Source: Clusia tigrina | Lineage: Eukaryota > Arthropoda > Insecta > Diptera > Clusiidae | Assembly: GCA_920105625.2 (NCBI GenBank) | Contig: CAKKTE020000090.1 | Span: forward strand, 697,501 to 761,500 | DNA length: 64,000 bases | Direction of reading: 5' to 3' | Shown: positions 19,993-30,511 of the stretch, piece by piece | Layout of the letters: each line of letters begins with the position of its first letter | How positions within the stretch are numbered: position 1 is the stretch's first letter | Made by a program: the position numbers and the translations under genes | Notes under the pieces: model-generated | What the model was told of the DNA's origin: nothing | The model's input: only the letters and a program-made list of their open reading frames with translations | Database searches by the model: none

Positions 19993-20049
19993 GGCTCTTG
20001 ATTGAGGCCACCGGAACCCAGGCGGACCATCAAATTCGCGGAGGCGAGC

Positions 20050-20575
20050 TTAGAGTGATGGGAGTTGATTTGGATCAGCTTCATAGGAATCTGTCCTTCT
20101 TACCGTCACCATCGTCACGTCTGCGTCCTCCTCTCCTTCGGTATTGTCAAGGAGGTCGTCTTCCTCAAAAAGTTGCCCGACCCCGGTCAGCTGCTCGGAG
20201 TCAGTCGATCTTTGGCAACCCTTCTTTATCACCGCCACAAACGCTAGCCTTCTCAACCTCTATCTCCTCCGGGTCCAAAGCTTGCTCGTCGCTGCGGTAG
20301 ATCTGAACGGTTGCGTCAACGAACCCGAACCTAACTTCCCCTTTCCTCTCTGTCAGTGGGGCAAGGGATTCTGCGTTGAGGATTAACAAACCCTTCTACA
20401 GGCTCCTCGAGTTTCGCCACCCTCCAGTTATGGGTTGGCAGGTCCCTATTGCAAGATCTGAAGATTTCCTCTATTTTTGCCGGTTCAGCTGGCTTAGCCG
20501 GGATCTTGACCCGAGCTCTGGGTCTGCTGGGAGCTTCTTCCCTGCTTACGATTTCAAGCCTGGCTCCCGGCTAAA
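20050..20575 (-). pseudogene. LOA-like ORF1 fragment
   Basis: Frames show PSRPRARVKIPAKPAEPAKI, CNRDLPTHNWRVAKLEE, ILNAESLAPLTERKGEVRFG, QIYRSDEQALDPEEIEVE and acidic LLDNTEGEEDADVTMV. Proline-rich then acidic segments are seen in ORF1 of this LINE group. No zinc knuckle lies in this part. Two frameshifts. Confidence 0.55.
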
Positions 20576-20579
20576 TCTC

Positions 20580-21030
20580 GCCAACCTTACTTGCCTCGAG
20601 GATAAGGCGGTGGCGTTAGGGACCTTCTTGGACATCGAAGGAGCCTTTGACAACACTTCGCTCGAGGCAGTGAGTAGAGCTGTTATTTGTAAGGGGGTCG
20701 ATTCTACAACAACTATGTGTCACAACAACTTCAAGCATCTTATTTATCTTTATTTTCGTAGAAACTCCTGACGCTTTATTTCTTCTCTTTTCTTTCCAAG
20801 TTCTAATACCCTCTTTCTTTTTTATTTTTTATATATTTTTCTTCTTTTTTGTTATATTTGTTTGTTATTTTCTAAATAATTGTCAATAGTTTTAATTTTA
20901 ATTTTAGCTTTAAGTTTTTAATTTAAGTTACAATTGTGGCTAAGTTAAATGTACAGCATAAGTTTTTAAAACTTATTGTATGATTAAATAAATTAAATTA
21001 AATTAAAAAAATAAATAAATAAAAATAACA
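20580..21030 (+). pseudogene. LOA-like RT scrap with AT-rich 3' tail
   Basis: LEDKAVALGTFLDIEGAFDN at about 20597-20655 is RT motif A of the same group as the minus fragment to the left, on the opposite strand. About 30 codons later the sequence changes to a 3' UTR-like AT-rich tract ending in AAATTAAATTAAATTAAAA near 20990-21010, so most of RT was deleted. Confidence 0.6.
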
Positions 21031-21059
21031 GCTGAAATATCCTTCACCTAAACAACCAC

Positions 21060-21240
21060 AGTCGGCAATACTGTTCGAGGATGTCCACAGGATTGAGTAC
21101 TATCTCCTCTGCTGTGGTGCCTCGTGGTGGACGAATTTCTCTGAGAATTAACAAAACTTGGGTCTATGCTGTCAGGAATATGCTGACGACATATCAATTA
21201 CATGTAGGAGTAAATTCGAGAGTACACTATGTGAACTACT
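21060..21240 (+). pseudogene. LOA-like RT palm scrap
   Basis: GCPQ..VLSPLLWCLVVDEFL, then QEYADDISITCRSKFES with an intact YADD, in at least two frames. It abuts, without a gap, a second RT piece that starts from an earlier motif, so two fragments have been joined. Confidence 0.65.
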
Positions 21241-21922
21241 GGTGTCTCTGAAGACGCATCCACTCTCTCCATTTCAGCATGCCTATCAAATCGGAAAATC
21301 CTGCGAGACGGCGCTGCAAAACCTTGTTGGAAGGATAGAGCGAGCCATCGACAGGAAAGAATACGCAATAGGCATCTTTGTGGACATAGAGGGTGCGTTT
21401 GACAATGCTACTTTCGACAGTATGTGCGGCTCTGCTAGGCGGCATGGCGTAGACCGGGTCCTAGTAAATTGGATACGTTCAATTCTGGCCCAGAGAATCA
21501 TAACGGTGCGGGCGGAGGAAGATTTGCTGGTGTCGTCTGGGGTTAATAGAGGCTGTCCCCAAGGTGGCGTACTGTCTCCATTGCTCTGGTGCATGGTAAT
21601 CGATGCCCTGCTTAACGCCATTAATGACTCGGGTGTATACGCTCAGGCATATGTGGATGATGTTGGCTGTCTTGTGACAGGTCCATCCCTTATGATTGTC
21701 TGCATAAGGGTGCAGAGAACTCTGGATATGATTGACACTTGGTGCAGTGCGAATGGGCTATCGGCTAATCCTGTCAAGACTGGTATTGTCCTTTTTACCA
21801 GAAGGAGAAAGCTTGATGGACTTATTCTGCCTGCACTAAAAGGACTCACTATCCAGCTATCCAAGGAAATCAAATATCTTGGAGTCATCCTTGATAACAA
21901 ACAAATCCAAATCCATGTATAG
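21241..21922 (+). pseudogene. LOA-like RT, largest intact palm segment
   Basis: An open stretch of about 225 codons: PLSPFQHAYQIGKSCETALQ, GIFVDIEGAFDNATF (motif A), NRGCPQGGVLSPLLWCMVID, QAYVDDVGCLV (catalytic YVDD intact), SANPVKTGIVLFTRRRKL and IKYLGVILDNK. All central RT motifs are present. It is truncated both upstream and downstream, so it is not a working enzyme by itself. The right end merges with the remnant described next. Confidence 0.75.
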
Positions 21923-22126
21923 CGCCAATGACCTCTTTCTTAATTTGTCTGCTGCATATTGAAGTTCTTCAAATGAATAATTTTCAATCAATTCTGAAAT
22001 CTTTCTATTTTTTTATCTAACAGAACTTTGACTGAATACTTTCTTTTTTCTACCAGATTTAGTTATTTCTTCATTTGTAGTATGTGACACGTTTGTTTCC
22101 ATATCAGATGCTATTGAAGATTCCAT
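21908..22126 (-). pseudogene. Unrecognised protein remnant with SxxSxR and EL..AA motifs
   Basis: From an ATG at 22126 one frame stays open for 72 codons except for one TAA. It contains SGRKKKVFSQSSVR, then the stop, then KNRKISELIENYSFEELQYA and ADKLRKRSL. I recall a family of insect proteins, often repeat-linked, with a basic segment, an S..S.R.K.RK block and a following 'EEL..AA' helix, but I cannot name it. Function unknown. It could be the C-terminal piece of a DNA-transposon accessory protein. Confidence 0.4.
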
Positions 22127-22139
22127 TGTTTCTAGTTGT

Positions 22140-23340
22140 TCTATGTCAGATACAATAGATCATAATCATATTTTTGGTCTTTGTAAAACTAAAAAATATA
22201 GATGTTTTAAAAAAATACAAAATTTCAAATTTCCGGTTAAAAATCTTAAATTTTTTTTTTACTAGTGGTTAGATTTGTTAACAAAGTATATAAATGAAAA
22301 ATAAAAAATCGCCTACTTTTTATTTATATATTTTTTTAATTTTTTCAAAGTTTGCAAAACTTTAGGGTTTCCGCCAAAAAAAAATATATATATATTCTTT
22401 CAATTTTTGGTAAGTTTTTGTCACTACTTAATAAAAATTATACACTACATCAAAATTTGATTCATTTTTTATAGTAATAAAAAAAAAAATTGTATAAACT
22501 TTTTTTTTTTAAATTTTTGCAGTACCATAAACTTAGGTCTTTGCAACTTTTTCTGAAACTTAGGAAATATATCTTAAAAAATTCATACATTTCTGGGTGA
22601 AAAATCCAAAACTTGTTTACATATTCTATTTAAGCCCTTTAAAATGTACTAAAATCACAAATAAAAAATTACCTATCCTTAAAAAAAAAAATGTTTCACT
22701 CTATCAAACTTTTGCATTTTGGGAATTCCAAATAAAAAATCGCAAAAGTTTTCGATGGCACAAACAACTTTTCTATATAAAATATTTACAAAAAATTATT
22801 TTTGTTTTTTTGTACCTATAGTTATAAACAAAACTGTTAAGTTTCAAAGCAATACAATAAAAAATGAAATTTAAAAACATTTTTTTGTAACACAGTAAAA
22901 ACCGTTTTTCCGTTCCACAGTTTTACCTCAAACGTTTTCTGACTTTAGCGCCCTCTACTGTTAACAAAAAGACGAGATGATAAATTCTATTTACGAATTT
23001 ATTTAAGGTACTTTGTTACCTTTACAAAAATGTATATTACTTAAATATTCTAAGCACTTTATTTTATTTTAATTTTGCCTATGGGACAAAGCACTGTACG
23101 TCGGGAGCTGGGCTACAACTCTAAGTATTAATGTTTTTTTCTCCATTTATTTAATTACCATCTGTCCAACTGGACATTCAGAATTACTAATATTCTGTTC
23201 AATAAAGAATTCATCAATCAATCATTAGCATTCATTAGGTACATATTTAACAAAGTTAAATTTCATATATATTTATATGTATATTATCTGATTTATAAGA
23301 GTACAATAAAACCTATCTGGACATATAGGATTTAGTTGTT
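22140..23340. other. AT-rich stretch with no gene
   Basis: Long A and T runs, stops in all frames, and short ORFs whose composition only reflects AAA/TTT codons. A stretch at 23100-23230 ending in AATAAAGAATTCATCAATC looks like a retroelement 3' UTR but I cannot assign it. Confidence 0.6.
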
Positions 23341-23344
23341 TAGT

Positions 23345-23740
23345 AGTTTAGTGCACTAGCAAATGCAAATGTAAACATTTTGGAAAGATTCCTAGGAAAA
23401 TTATTGCGGATAATTGTCAACGCAACGTTTGTCAGTAACGAGACACTACGGAACGACCTTAAAATAACTACAGTCCACGGGGAAATAATAACATATTGCA
23501 ATGGCTACTGGGCACGGTTAAGTACCCACTCTAATGCACTAGCTCTAATCTGCTGGAATCAACGGCATCAACGCGCAGACTTAAACCCATGGACTGCGTC
23601 TAGAAAATGTTTTATATTTAATTTTATTTTGTAAATAATGTAATAATGATAATAACTGATAATGATAATGATGTAAGAGTGATAATTTAATAATGTAATA
23701 ATGATAATGTAATAATGATAATATTGTATAAATCTTCGTC
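23345..23740 (+). pseudogene. jockey-type ORF2 C-terminus and 3' tail
   Basis: Reads NVNILERFLGKLLRIIVNAT, FVSNETLRNDLKITTVHGEI and YWARLSTHSNALALI, the C-terminal domain that follows RT in jockey-type LINEs, with degraded RLK-type ending. It is followed by an imperfect TAATGATAA-type tract (23632-23735), probably the element's simple-repeat tail. Confidence 0.6.
23632..23735 (+). repeat. Imperfect (TAATGATAA)-type simple repeat
   Basis: Runs of GATAATAATG/TAATAATGATAAT with minor interruptions, directly after the jockey-type C-terminus. Confidence 0.8.
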
Positions 23741-23849
23741 GTTTACTAACTCATGCATGAAAGCACTAAATAAAGCGTGTCCTAAAAGCTCCATAATGGT
23801 CCCCAGAACGTAATAAACTAAGAATGGATACTAGAGATCAGTTCAATAA

Positions 23850-24112
23850 AGCGGAATCCTCTTGTGACGAAAGCGAGTGGAACTGTCATCGCGACAAGCT
23901 AAAAGTATACAGAAAGGAATTGCGAAAAGCGAAAAGAACCTCTTGAAGGTCCTTCTGTGGTGATATTGAAGGCACCACAGAGACATCTCGACTACATAAA
24001 ATACTCTCAAGTTCCACTCCATCAATACACTAGTATGGTAGCCGTACATCTTAACCTTATAAAAGGTATTTTGTGAAAAGCTTAGATCGTATTCAGAGTA
24101 GATAGTTTGTGT
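23850..24112 (+). pseudogene. LOA-like ORF2 linker (left part, interrupted by provirus)
   Basis: FNKAESSCDESEWNCHRDKLK, VYRKELRKAKRTSWRSFCGD and IEGTTETSRLHKILS form the endonuclease-RT linker of an LOA/I-type LINE. It is cut by the provirus at the ATAT duplication, and LOA-like sequence resumes at 30849. The two sides are not adjacent parts of ORF2 (linker versus RNase H), so a deletion in the LOA copy is also implied. Confidence 0.65.
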
Positions 24113-24116
24113 ATAT

Positions 24117-24450
24117 AGTTTGGTTGAGAGAATAAAAATCCGTTTTATCTGTTTCACGTCTCTTTATTACCTGTTTTTATTAAATTTTTCTTCATGCTTA
24201 CAAGCTAACTTAAACATACAATTTATAACCAAAGAATTCTGTTGACGGTACAAATTCACACGGTCAACAAAAGCGTTCATCAAATTCCAAAGCACATGTA
24301 TGTTGGGCATGAACACTTGTTGTAAGTATTCGAGTTGCAAGTCATGTATGTATGTGGATGAGACGAATCTGCTTATTAGGCAGATTCGTTCACAAAACAA
24401 CTAAACAAAAAAATGTAAGTTTATTTTAGGAGCGTTTGCTCCATATGACT
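24117..24450 (-). repeat. 3' LTR of the errantivirus-type element
   Basis: 334 bp beginning AGTTTGGTTGAG and ending CCATATGACT on the plus strand, paired with 30511-30844. The env frame appears to run a short way into it. Confidence 0.92.
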
Positions 24451-24461
24451 CCTCCACCTCC
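24451..24461 (-). other. Polypurine tract of the errantivirus-type element
   Basis: Minus-strand GGAGGTGGAGG immediately precedes the 3' LTR. Confidence 0.8.
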
Positions 24462-25023
24462 AGATTCAGCAGTATCTGCTGAATGTGTGGCAGTAGGTTT
24501 CAATTCGATATTAATATCAATTTCCCGATTCTTTTTACAACATTTCTTGCAGACCGAGTACATTACAACAATAAGTATTATTAAAAAGATTAAATATATA
24601 TTTAAACCGTAAGATACATTTTTGTGGTACGTTAATTCTTCAATTTGCTTTATGTTTTCGAATTGGTTAATCTTAATTTTTTCAAAGGTAAGTTTTTCTT
24701 CAAATACTACCCCTATTATATCATTATTTGGGTAGATAAATTTTTCGTTTACAATAGTATTTTTATTTACAAAGGTTTTGTTTAATAATTTAAGTTCACA
24801 ATCGTAAAAATTAATTGAATTATTTTTATTCAGTACAATATTTCTATTGTCACAATCTTGAGTTAATTTGGCATTAAGTGCGTTTTTATTAAAATTAGAT
24901 CATCATCAATAACGACGATGCTTGTTATTGAACACCAATCTGCAATTTCTTTCTACAAAAAAGTTTTTGCTTTCTACAAGATCGCCTTTGTATGAGAAGG
25001 TCGTGTTCCTAACTGTGATTACT

Positions 25024-25287
25024 AATTGGAGGGCTCACTGCTATACCGAACTAAGTCATAAAAACATAATTCGAAGATATTTAGAGGTAAAGTAAATGCA
25101 CAGCCATTAATTTCTGGAAGGAATATTTTAGTCTACCAAAAAAAAATTTAAAAGTTTATATTCAAAATTAACTAATGATATTAATTTAAAATAAAAATAA
25201 TTTAAATATATGCGGGGACATTGGCACTAGTTTCGGCATTTTTTATTTTTCATGACTTGGTTCGGTATAGCAGTGAGCCCTCCAATT
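25024..25287. repeat. 36-bp inverted repeat arms bounding a local inversion in env
   Basis: AATTGGAGGGCTCACTGCTA starts at 25024 on the plus strand and the same string is read on the minus strand from 25287. Identity covers about 36 bp with one or two mismatches. The plus-strand sequence 25024-25110 reads as env-like on the wrong strand, so a 0.2-kb segment appears inverted and partly duplicated. Confidence 0.75.
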
Positions 25288-26083
25288 CAGGGTTTTCCTC
25301 AATTTCAAGGTACCTATCGTTCGGTAGTGGTGTTATCAGTTTCAAATCTGTCAGAAAAAAGTCCTTAGGAATTTTTATTGCTATAATGAGCGAATTATTC
25401 CTATAAGTCATTACTCCTAACTTTAAAAACTTTAATTTGAAATAAGCAATGTTAAATTTTTCAATGTCTTCGGGAGTCAGTATACCTGGGTGTACTATAT
25501 TGCTTCTAGCTGCTGCTATATTTTCCTGAATTTGCGTTATTTTGCTTTCAAAGTTTTTCAATTTAAGCATTTGATCAGTGTAAAGAAGTTTTCTAACTAT
25601 TTCGCTGTTACGTTTTTTAATTTCTGCAAAAGTACTATTTATTTTAATTCTGTCAGTTTCTATAGCCTCTCGTATAATTTCAATGGAGTCATTGAAGTGT
25701 GTATTAATTATGATTTGCTTATTTATTGCGTTTATGGCATTGTGACCGTTAATTTCAGCACATTTTAGATGTTCTATAATTTCTTCTCTGTCATCGTCAT
25801 CCATCAGTCCAAACATCCATTTATATACATTTCCTATTCCGTTAATTAGTCCTCTTTTCTTTCTACTAAATTCAAAGGGTATTAGGTTTTTATTTTTGCC
25901 CCAATAATACTGATTTCTTTTCTTAAAATTTCCCTGTTGTCAATATATATTTCTTCTATATTTTTGGCTACCTGTCTAATTATATTTAAATATTCAGTAG
26001 GGTGTATAATATGTAAGACGGTGTTTGTTGCATTAGGGATTTCTACTTGTTTTACCTGCAGCATCGCATACCCCGAATTCTCC

Positions 26084-27520
26084 TCAGCCCTTTCGACTCT
26101 TAGAAGTGCCTGGACCGTTGTCAGTAGCATCATTATTACGATCTTCATTGTTGTTTTCCTGGAATAGATATTTACGTTTCACTTGAGTTTTGTAGACTTT
26201 TTTGAATTTATTGTCCCTAGACAGCAAGTAGTTGTCTTCCATCCTGTAGTTTTCCACTTTCCTATACCTAGGTTGTGCCTTGCTAACTCTATAATTTTTT
26301 ACAAATTTATTTGCGAAATCTGGGCGTTCAATATTTCCTTTCCTTTTGTTGATAATGTATATTCTCTTAGTTTTTTCTGTCCTAAGTCTTTCTGAAATAC
26401 ATTTTAAGCTTTCGTTTGATATAACATTATTGATAAAATCTATAGGTTTGATTTTCGTCACTGAATGAATCGTATTATTATAGGCGATTATTGCCTTCGA
26501 AACCTTTTCCTGCAAGTTGTCTTTATTGTTTTCGTATGCATTAAACAATCTAGTGTGTTCATTCAAGGTCAAATGCAATCTCTCGATATCTGCATTTCCT
26601 GTTTTATTATATGTCGTTGTAAAGTGAACTTTAAAATTCTTGAACTTTTAAAAATTCTTTAATCGCAACAACATCCAGTTCATTGTCCGTAATTATTGTC
26701 TCTGGTTTCCTAAATACTGAATACGGATTTTCAAAGCAGCAATAATTGATAACCAAGTTCTATCTGGGAGATGATGCGCCGTTGCATACTTTGTAAATTT
26801 ATCGATTCCCGTCAGAAACATCGCTCCTCTTTGTGGATACCAAATATCGACATGGATTATTGCGTTGTGTTTATCAGGCGTCTCTGTTACGTTCAGTGAG
26901 TGCCTAATAGGATTTCTATCATACTTCGCCTTATTGCATATTTCGCAATTATTAACATACTTTTGTATAACTTTTTGTAAATTTGGATAGTAGAATTTTT
27001 TCTTTACTTCGGCGAAAATTTCGTTTATTCCTCTATGATTATTTTCAAAATGTAATGTCTCTATTATTTGGAGAATTTTACCTTCATCGGTTATATCCTC
27101 CAATAGAGTGTTTGTTCTCTGTATTTTTAAATTTTTATTTCTAATAAAGTACTTTATGTACATATCTTGAAATTTCATAAAGAGATCGTTGTCAGTACAA
27201 AACACTACCAACAACGCCATTTGTGGGAGTTTTTCTTTCATCGTCTCAAGAAGGTTTTCTTCTGACATTACGATCCATGTTTCCCTTATTTTCCCTCTAT
27301 ACATAATTTTCTTGCTGAATGTTTTCTTTTCTGCTCTTTTCAAAATAAGTTGGTTCTTGAATACATTCAGAGGATTCTCAGTGATTTTTATGAAATCGAT
27401 GCTATCAGTATCTGCACTGTGCGCCGTATTCATGTCGTCTTCGAACAATTCATTCAAATTCAATATTATTTCATCATTTGCAACAATTCTACTAAAACCA
27501 TCACCCACCACGTTTTCTTT
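26084..27520 (-). pseudogene. Errantivirus-type integrase
   Basis: After the spacer, the zinc-binding HHCC segment reads HFENNHRGINEIF..CEICNKAKYDRNP. The first catalytic Asp is in IIHVDIWYPQRG. The second Asp is in FRKPETIITDNELD in a shifted frame near 26690. The catalytic Glu region reads GNADIERLH. The last frame (26084-26578) carries the C-terminal domain with a basic RYRKVENYRMEDNYL stretch. Two frameshifts (26700 and 26620) break the protein. Its end overlaps the env start by about 65 bp. Confidence 0.8.
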
Positions 27521-27524
27521 ACCT

Positions 27525-27835
27525 TTATGTAGCTAATATAAAATCAAATTCGTTAAGCTTTATTTTCCAACGCTGCAATTTTGCATTGGGTTCTTTTAAA
27601 TTACTAAGCCATACTAACGGTCTATGGTCTGTTTTTACCGTAAAATGTCTACCGAATAAATAAGGCCGAAAATATTTTGTTGACCACACCATAGCCAAGA
27701 GTTCCTTCTCTATGGTGCTGTAATTTTTTTCATGACCATTGAGGGATCGACTAGCATAACAGATAATTTTATCGTTCTGCATCACCGCCGCCTCCAGAGA
27801 GAAATCACTAGCATCTGTGACCAATATAAATTTTT
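27525..27835 (-). pseudogene. Errantivirus-type RNase H
   Basis: [19 protein letters not shown] (first Asp), [20 protein letters not shown] (Glu), [15 protein letters not shown] (Asp) and [13 protein letters not shown]. It stops at 27525 after a single inserted base, and the frame resumes at 27520 as GKENVVGDGFSRI. Confidence 0.85.
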
Positions 27836-28350
27836 TGAAAAGTCAGGGTGCACTAAAATAGGATCCGACTTAATAAGAGTTTTTAATTTCTCGAACGCGT
27901 CTTTATAATCTTTATCTTTTAGACTAATTTTGGCTCCTTTCTTCAACTCCACTTTTGAGTAGTCTTTTATAAATCTTCTGTAGTAGCCTGTTATTCCTAA
28001 AAAAGATTTAATTTCTTTTTGATTCTTTGGTAAGGGAATTTTGTCAATAGCTTCTATTTTTTTTGGATTTGGTTTTATACCGTCACAGGTAACCAGATGT
28101 CCTAAGAAGTCTGTTTCCAGTTTCAAGAAGCTGCATTTGCTTAATTGGACCTTCAGATTTGCTCTTTGCAAACAACTCAATACCTTAGTTAGAGACTCCA
28201 AATGCTCTATGCTTGTAGAGAACACCAGAATATCGTCTAAGTATACCAAACAGATTTTACCGATATATTCCCTCAAGACTTCATTCATTAGCCTTTGAAA
28301 GGTTGAGGGTGCATTTCTCAACCCGAAAGGTATTCGCAAAAATTCGCAAT
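27782..28350 (-). pseudogene. Errantivirus-type RT C-terminal half
   Basis: [32 protein letters not shown] (YLDD intact), [39 protein letters not shown] and [21 protein letters not shown] one-base shift near 27825 leads to RNase H. Confidence 0.85.
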
Positions 28351-29260
28351 GCCCACCTGTGTTAGGTCAAGAGTTGTAAAATATTGACATCTTCCCAATT
28401 TATCAAATATATCGTCAATATTTGGGATTGGGAATCTGTCTGCAATAGTTACACCGTTTAATTTCCTATAATCGATTACGAGACGCCATCTTTGAATATT
28501 TGGCGCATTAGTCTTTTTTGGCACGATCCAAATAGGACTGTTATAAGTGCTGGACGATTCTCTTATAATTTCTTGTCTTAACATTTCTTCTATTTGTCTA
28601 TTAATTTCATTTTTGTGTATTTCCGGGTATCGGTATAATTTGGAGTATACCGGAATTTCATTATGTGTATTTATTTTGTGTTTTATTTTACTTGTGAAAA
28701 TTAGATTTTCATTTTCTCTGTAAAACGTTTTATTGTGTATTTTAAGTATCGATAATAATTTGTTTCTATCCAGTGTATTTAAGTGCGATAAATTTAAGTC
28801 AGATATGGAATTTGTGTCAATAAATTCTACTTCGCTATTGAAGATTGCAGCAACGTTCTTATTGTTACACATATTTTTATAAACCTCTTCGCTTTTATTA
28901 AGGTAGACAGGAATACATGCTTCTTTTGTTTTTATATACCTATTTCCATAATCTACAACACAATCAAGATCTGCTAAAATATTATTTCCTATTAACCCAT
29001 CAAATTTATCATTGAAATTGAACTCCAAAAATTCACAATCGTTGTCTGAACTAAATTCGTCAAATATGGGGAATTTACAAAGTTTAGTTACTTTAAATTC
29101 ATTTCCCATAGCTCTTAAAATTACATAAACATCACGTTTCCATTTCGGACTACAAAGATTTTCGTTGATTATACTGAATTCGGCTCCAGTGTCGATAACG
29201 AAACGTAACGTCTTAATCGGGTTTACTATAGTTATATAGGGAAGTTGTTTTGGTCCACGC
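28318..29260 (-). pseudogene. Errantivirus-type protease and RT N-terminal half
   Basis: The protease active site reads RFVIDTGAEFSI with DTGA intact (29182-29193). The frame stays open through FDGLIGNNILADLDCVVDYG (protease end), a linker, and [42 protein letters not shown] (motif A Asp kept). Immediately after, the block that should read 'SGFHQI..' up to the PFGL motif is missing (about 20 codons), which also shifts the frame at about 28350. Confidence 0.85.
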
Positions 29261-29289
29261 CATGAAAATTTACGTTTGAGTTTCCGATG

Positions 29290-29827
29290 TCCATCGGTTC
29301 TTCATCATTTCTACGCGAGTTCGTAGTTTGGTTCGACTGTCGTCCCAACTCGAATCTTTGTGCATTATTAAATCTATTGTTGTTTTGATAGTTACTTCTA
29401 TTAGTACTACCAGTACTAGTATTATTACTACCAAAATATCGATTGTTGCTATTGTTATTATTATTATTACGATTGGCATTGCAGTCAGGACTTCTATTTA
29501 TCGAATGTGTGTTTCTTACGTCATTACTAAAATTTGTCCTATAAGGTGATCTTATGTTTTCATTTCTTTGTCTGTTTCCAAAGGCCGTATAATTTTGATG
29601 CCTAGCTTCCAGAATAATTTTGAAAGCTGCCCCTAAAGTCTGTTGGTTTCTAGCGAAAATTATAGTTTTTGTCGGTTCAGGTAGGTAGGTGCTGCGATAG
29701 ATGGTAGCAAGGCTTCAACCTGCTCCAAAAAGTTTGGCAGTTGGCTTTGTTCCTTCCCATCGAATATTGGGATCTCTCTGATACAGTTTAATACCAGATT
29801 AAATTGCTGCACTAAATTATTTTTCAT
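29290..29827 (-). pseudogene. Errantivirus-type gag, internally deleted
   Basis: ATG at 29827 opens NLVQQFNLVLNCIREIPIF and FLEQVEALLPS, the usual Gag start, and stops at 29660. In another frame TKTIIFARNQQTLGAAFKII continues without stops to an Asn-rich tail (NNNNNNSNNRYFGSNN) and ends near 29290. Total length is about 180 codons against the several hundred normal for the group, so the middle of Gag is deleted. The 29300-29500 region is an AAT-rich near-microsatellite. Confidence 0.75.
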
Positions 29828-29829
29828 TT

Positions 29830-30496
29830 CAAAAAAAAAAAAATACTATACTACGCCTTCTACAGAAACAAAATTGCAAATTGGTCTTCCTTTCGCTCAA
29901 CGAAAAAAAATTCATTTTCCATTTATTTATCAAAACTGAGACTAATCTATAAACCCTTTATCACATAAGCATACAATACAAAAAGGTACACGCTATAACT
30001 ATTTATTAAATAATGTATAAAAATAAATTAATTTTATTTACTCTGTTAATATCTTTGTGTCTGTTATTTTCTCTTCTTCAGGATTGTTGATATTCCTTAT
30101 TGTTGTAAATCCTTGTTGTTAATATTATGTTGCAAATTTTGTTGTTTTTGTTGTTGAAGAAATATTCTTAGTTTAAGATGATATTTATTATATCAAACGT
30201 TGTTGTTGGTTTTTTGTTTGATTTTTCTTTATTAAACAAGCTCTTCGTTTTTCACTTTTTCCAAATTATTTGTTAACTGTAGTCCCAGTAATTATAATTT
30301 TAAATTAAAAACTATTTATTGATTAATTGTTAAATGTAGTCCGAACATTTATTGTTTAAATTTAAAAAAATTAACCAAACTTTATTGGTTTTTCACTTTT
30401 TCAAACAAATTGTTAACTGTGAACCGAATCATTTATTAGTAATGTTATTTCTTTTTTTTCTTTAAATTAGAAATTAACAAAACTTTATTTTTTTTT
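29830..30496 (-). other. Provirus leader, AT-rich, no ORF
   Basis: The region between the primer site and gag contains poly-T/poly-A runs and GTT-rich stretches but no coding sequence. A long untranslated leader is normal for this group. Confidence 0.6.
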
Positions 30497-30511
30497 TAAT
30501 CCTCGTCGCCA
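30497..30511 (-). other. Primer-binding site, tRNA-Ser type
   Basis: Minus-strand TGGCGACGAGGATTA at the LTR edge. TGGCGACGAGGAT is complementary to the 3' end I recall for tRNA-Ser(GCT) plus CCA. The first T coincides with the last base of the LTR. Confidence 0.7.

Larger units (their letters stand above)
18750..20575 (-). mobile_element. LOA/I-superclade retrotransposon fragment (ORF1 end and ORF2 N-terminal part)
   Basis: On the minus strand from 20575 downwards: Gag-like region, endonuclease C-terminal part, linker and the first RT motifs, truncated at 18750 inside RT where it meets the gypsy fragment. The next LOA-like piece, at 20580, is on the opposite strand. Gene order fits a two-ORF LINE. 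Confidence 0.7.
24441..26148 (-). pseudogene. Errantivirus-type env (fusion glycoprotein), broken
   Basis: ATG at 26148 gives a hydrophobic signal-peptide-like start (MKIVIMMLLTTVQALL). A frameshift near 25885 precedes a furin-like site RKKR (25853-25864) followed by a glycine-rich fusion-peptide-like segment and FGLMDDDD, as in gypsy-type env and baculovirus F proteins. Helical heptad-type sequence follows to 25250. A local inversion interrupts it at 25024-25287. Beyond that, more frameshifts lead to a transmembrane stretch (LNIYLIFLIILIVVMYS, about 24555-24605) and a Cys/Lys tail. Present as a relic, not expressible as one protein. Confidence 0.8.

Noticed and set aside
24167..24400. 77-codon ORF in both LTRs of the provirus
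   Set aside because: It is LTR sequence, identical in placement in both copies, with no protein motif.
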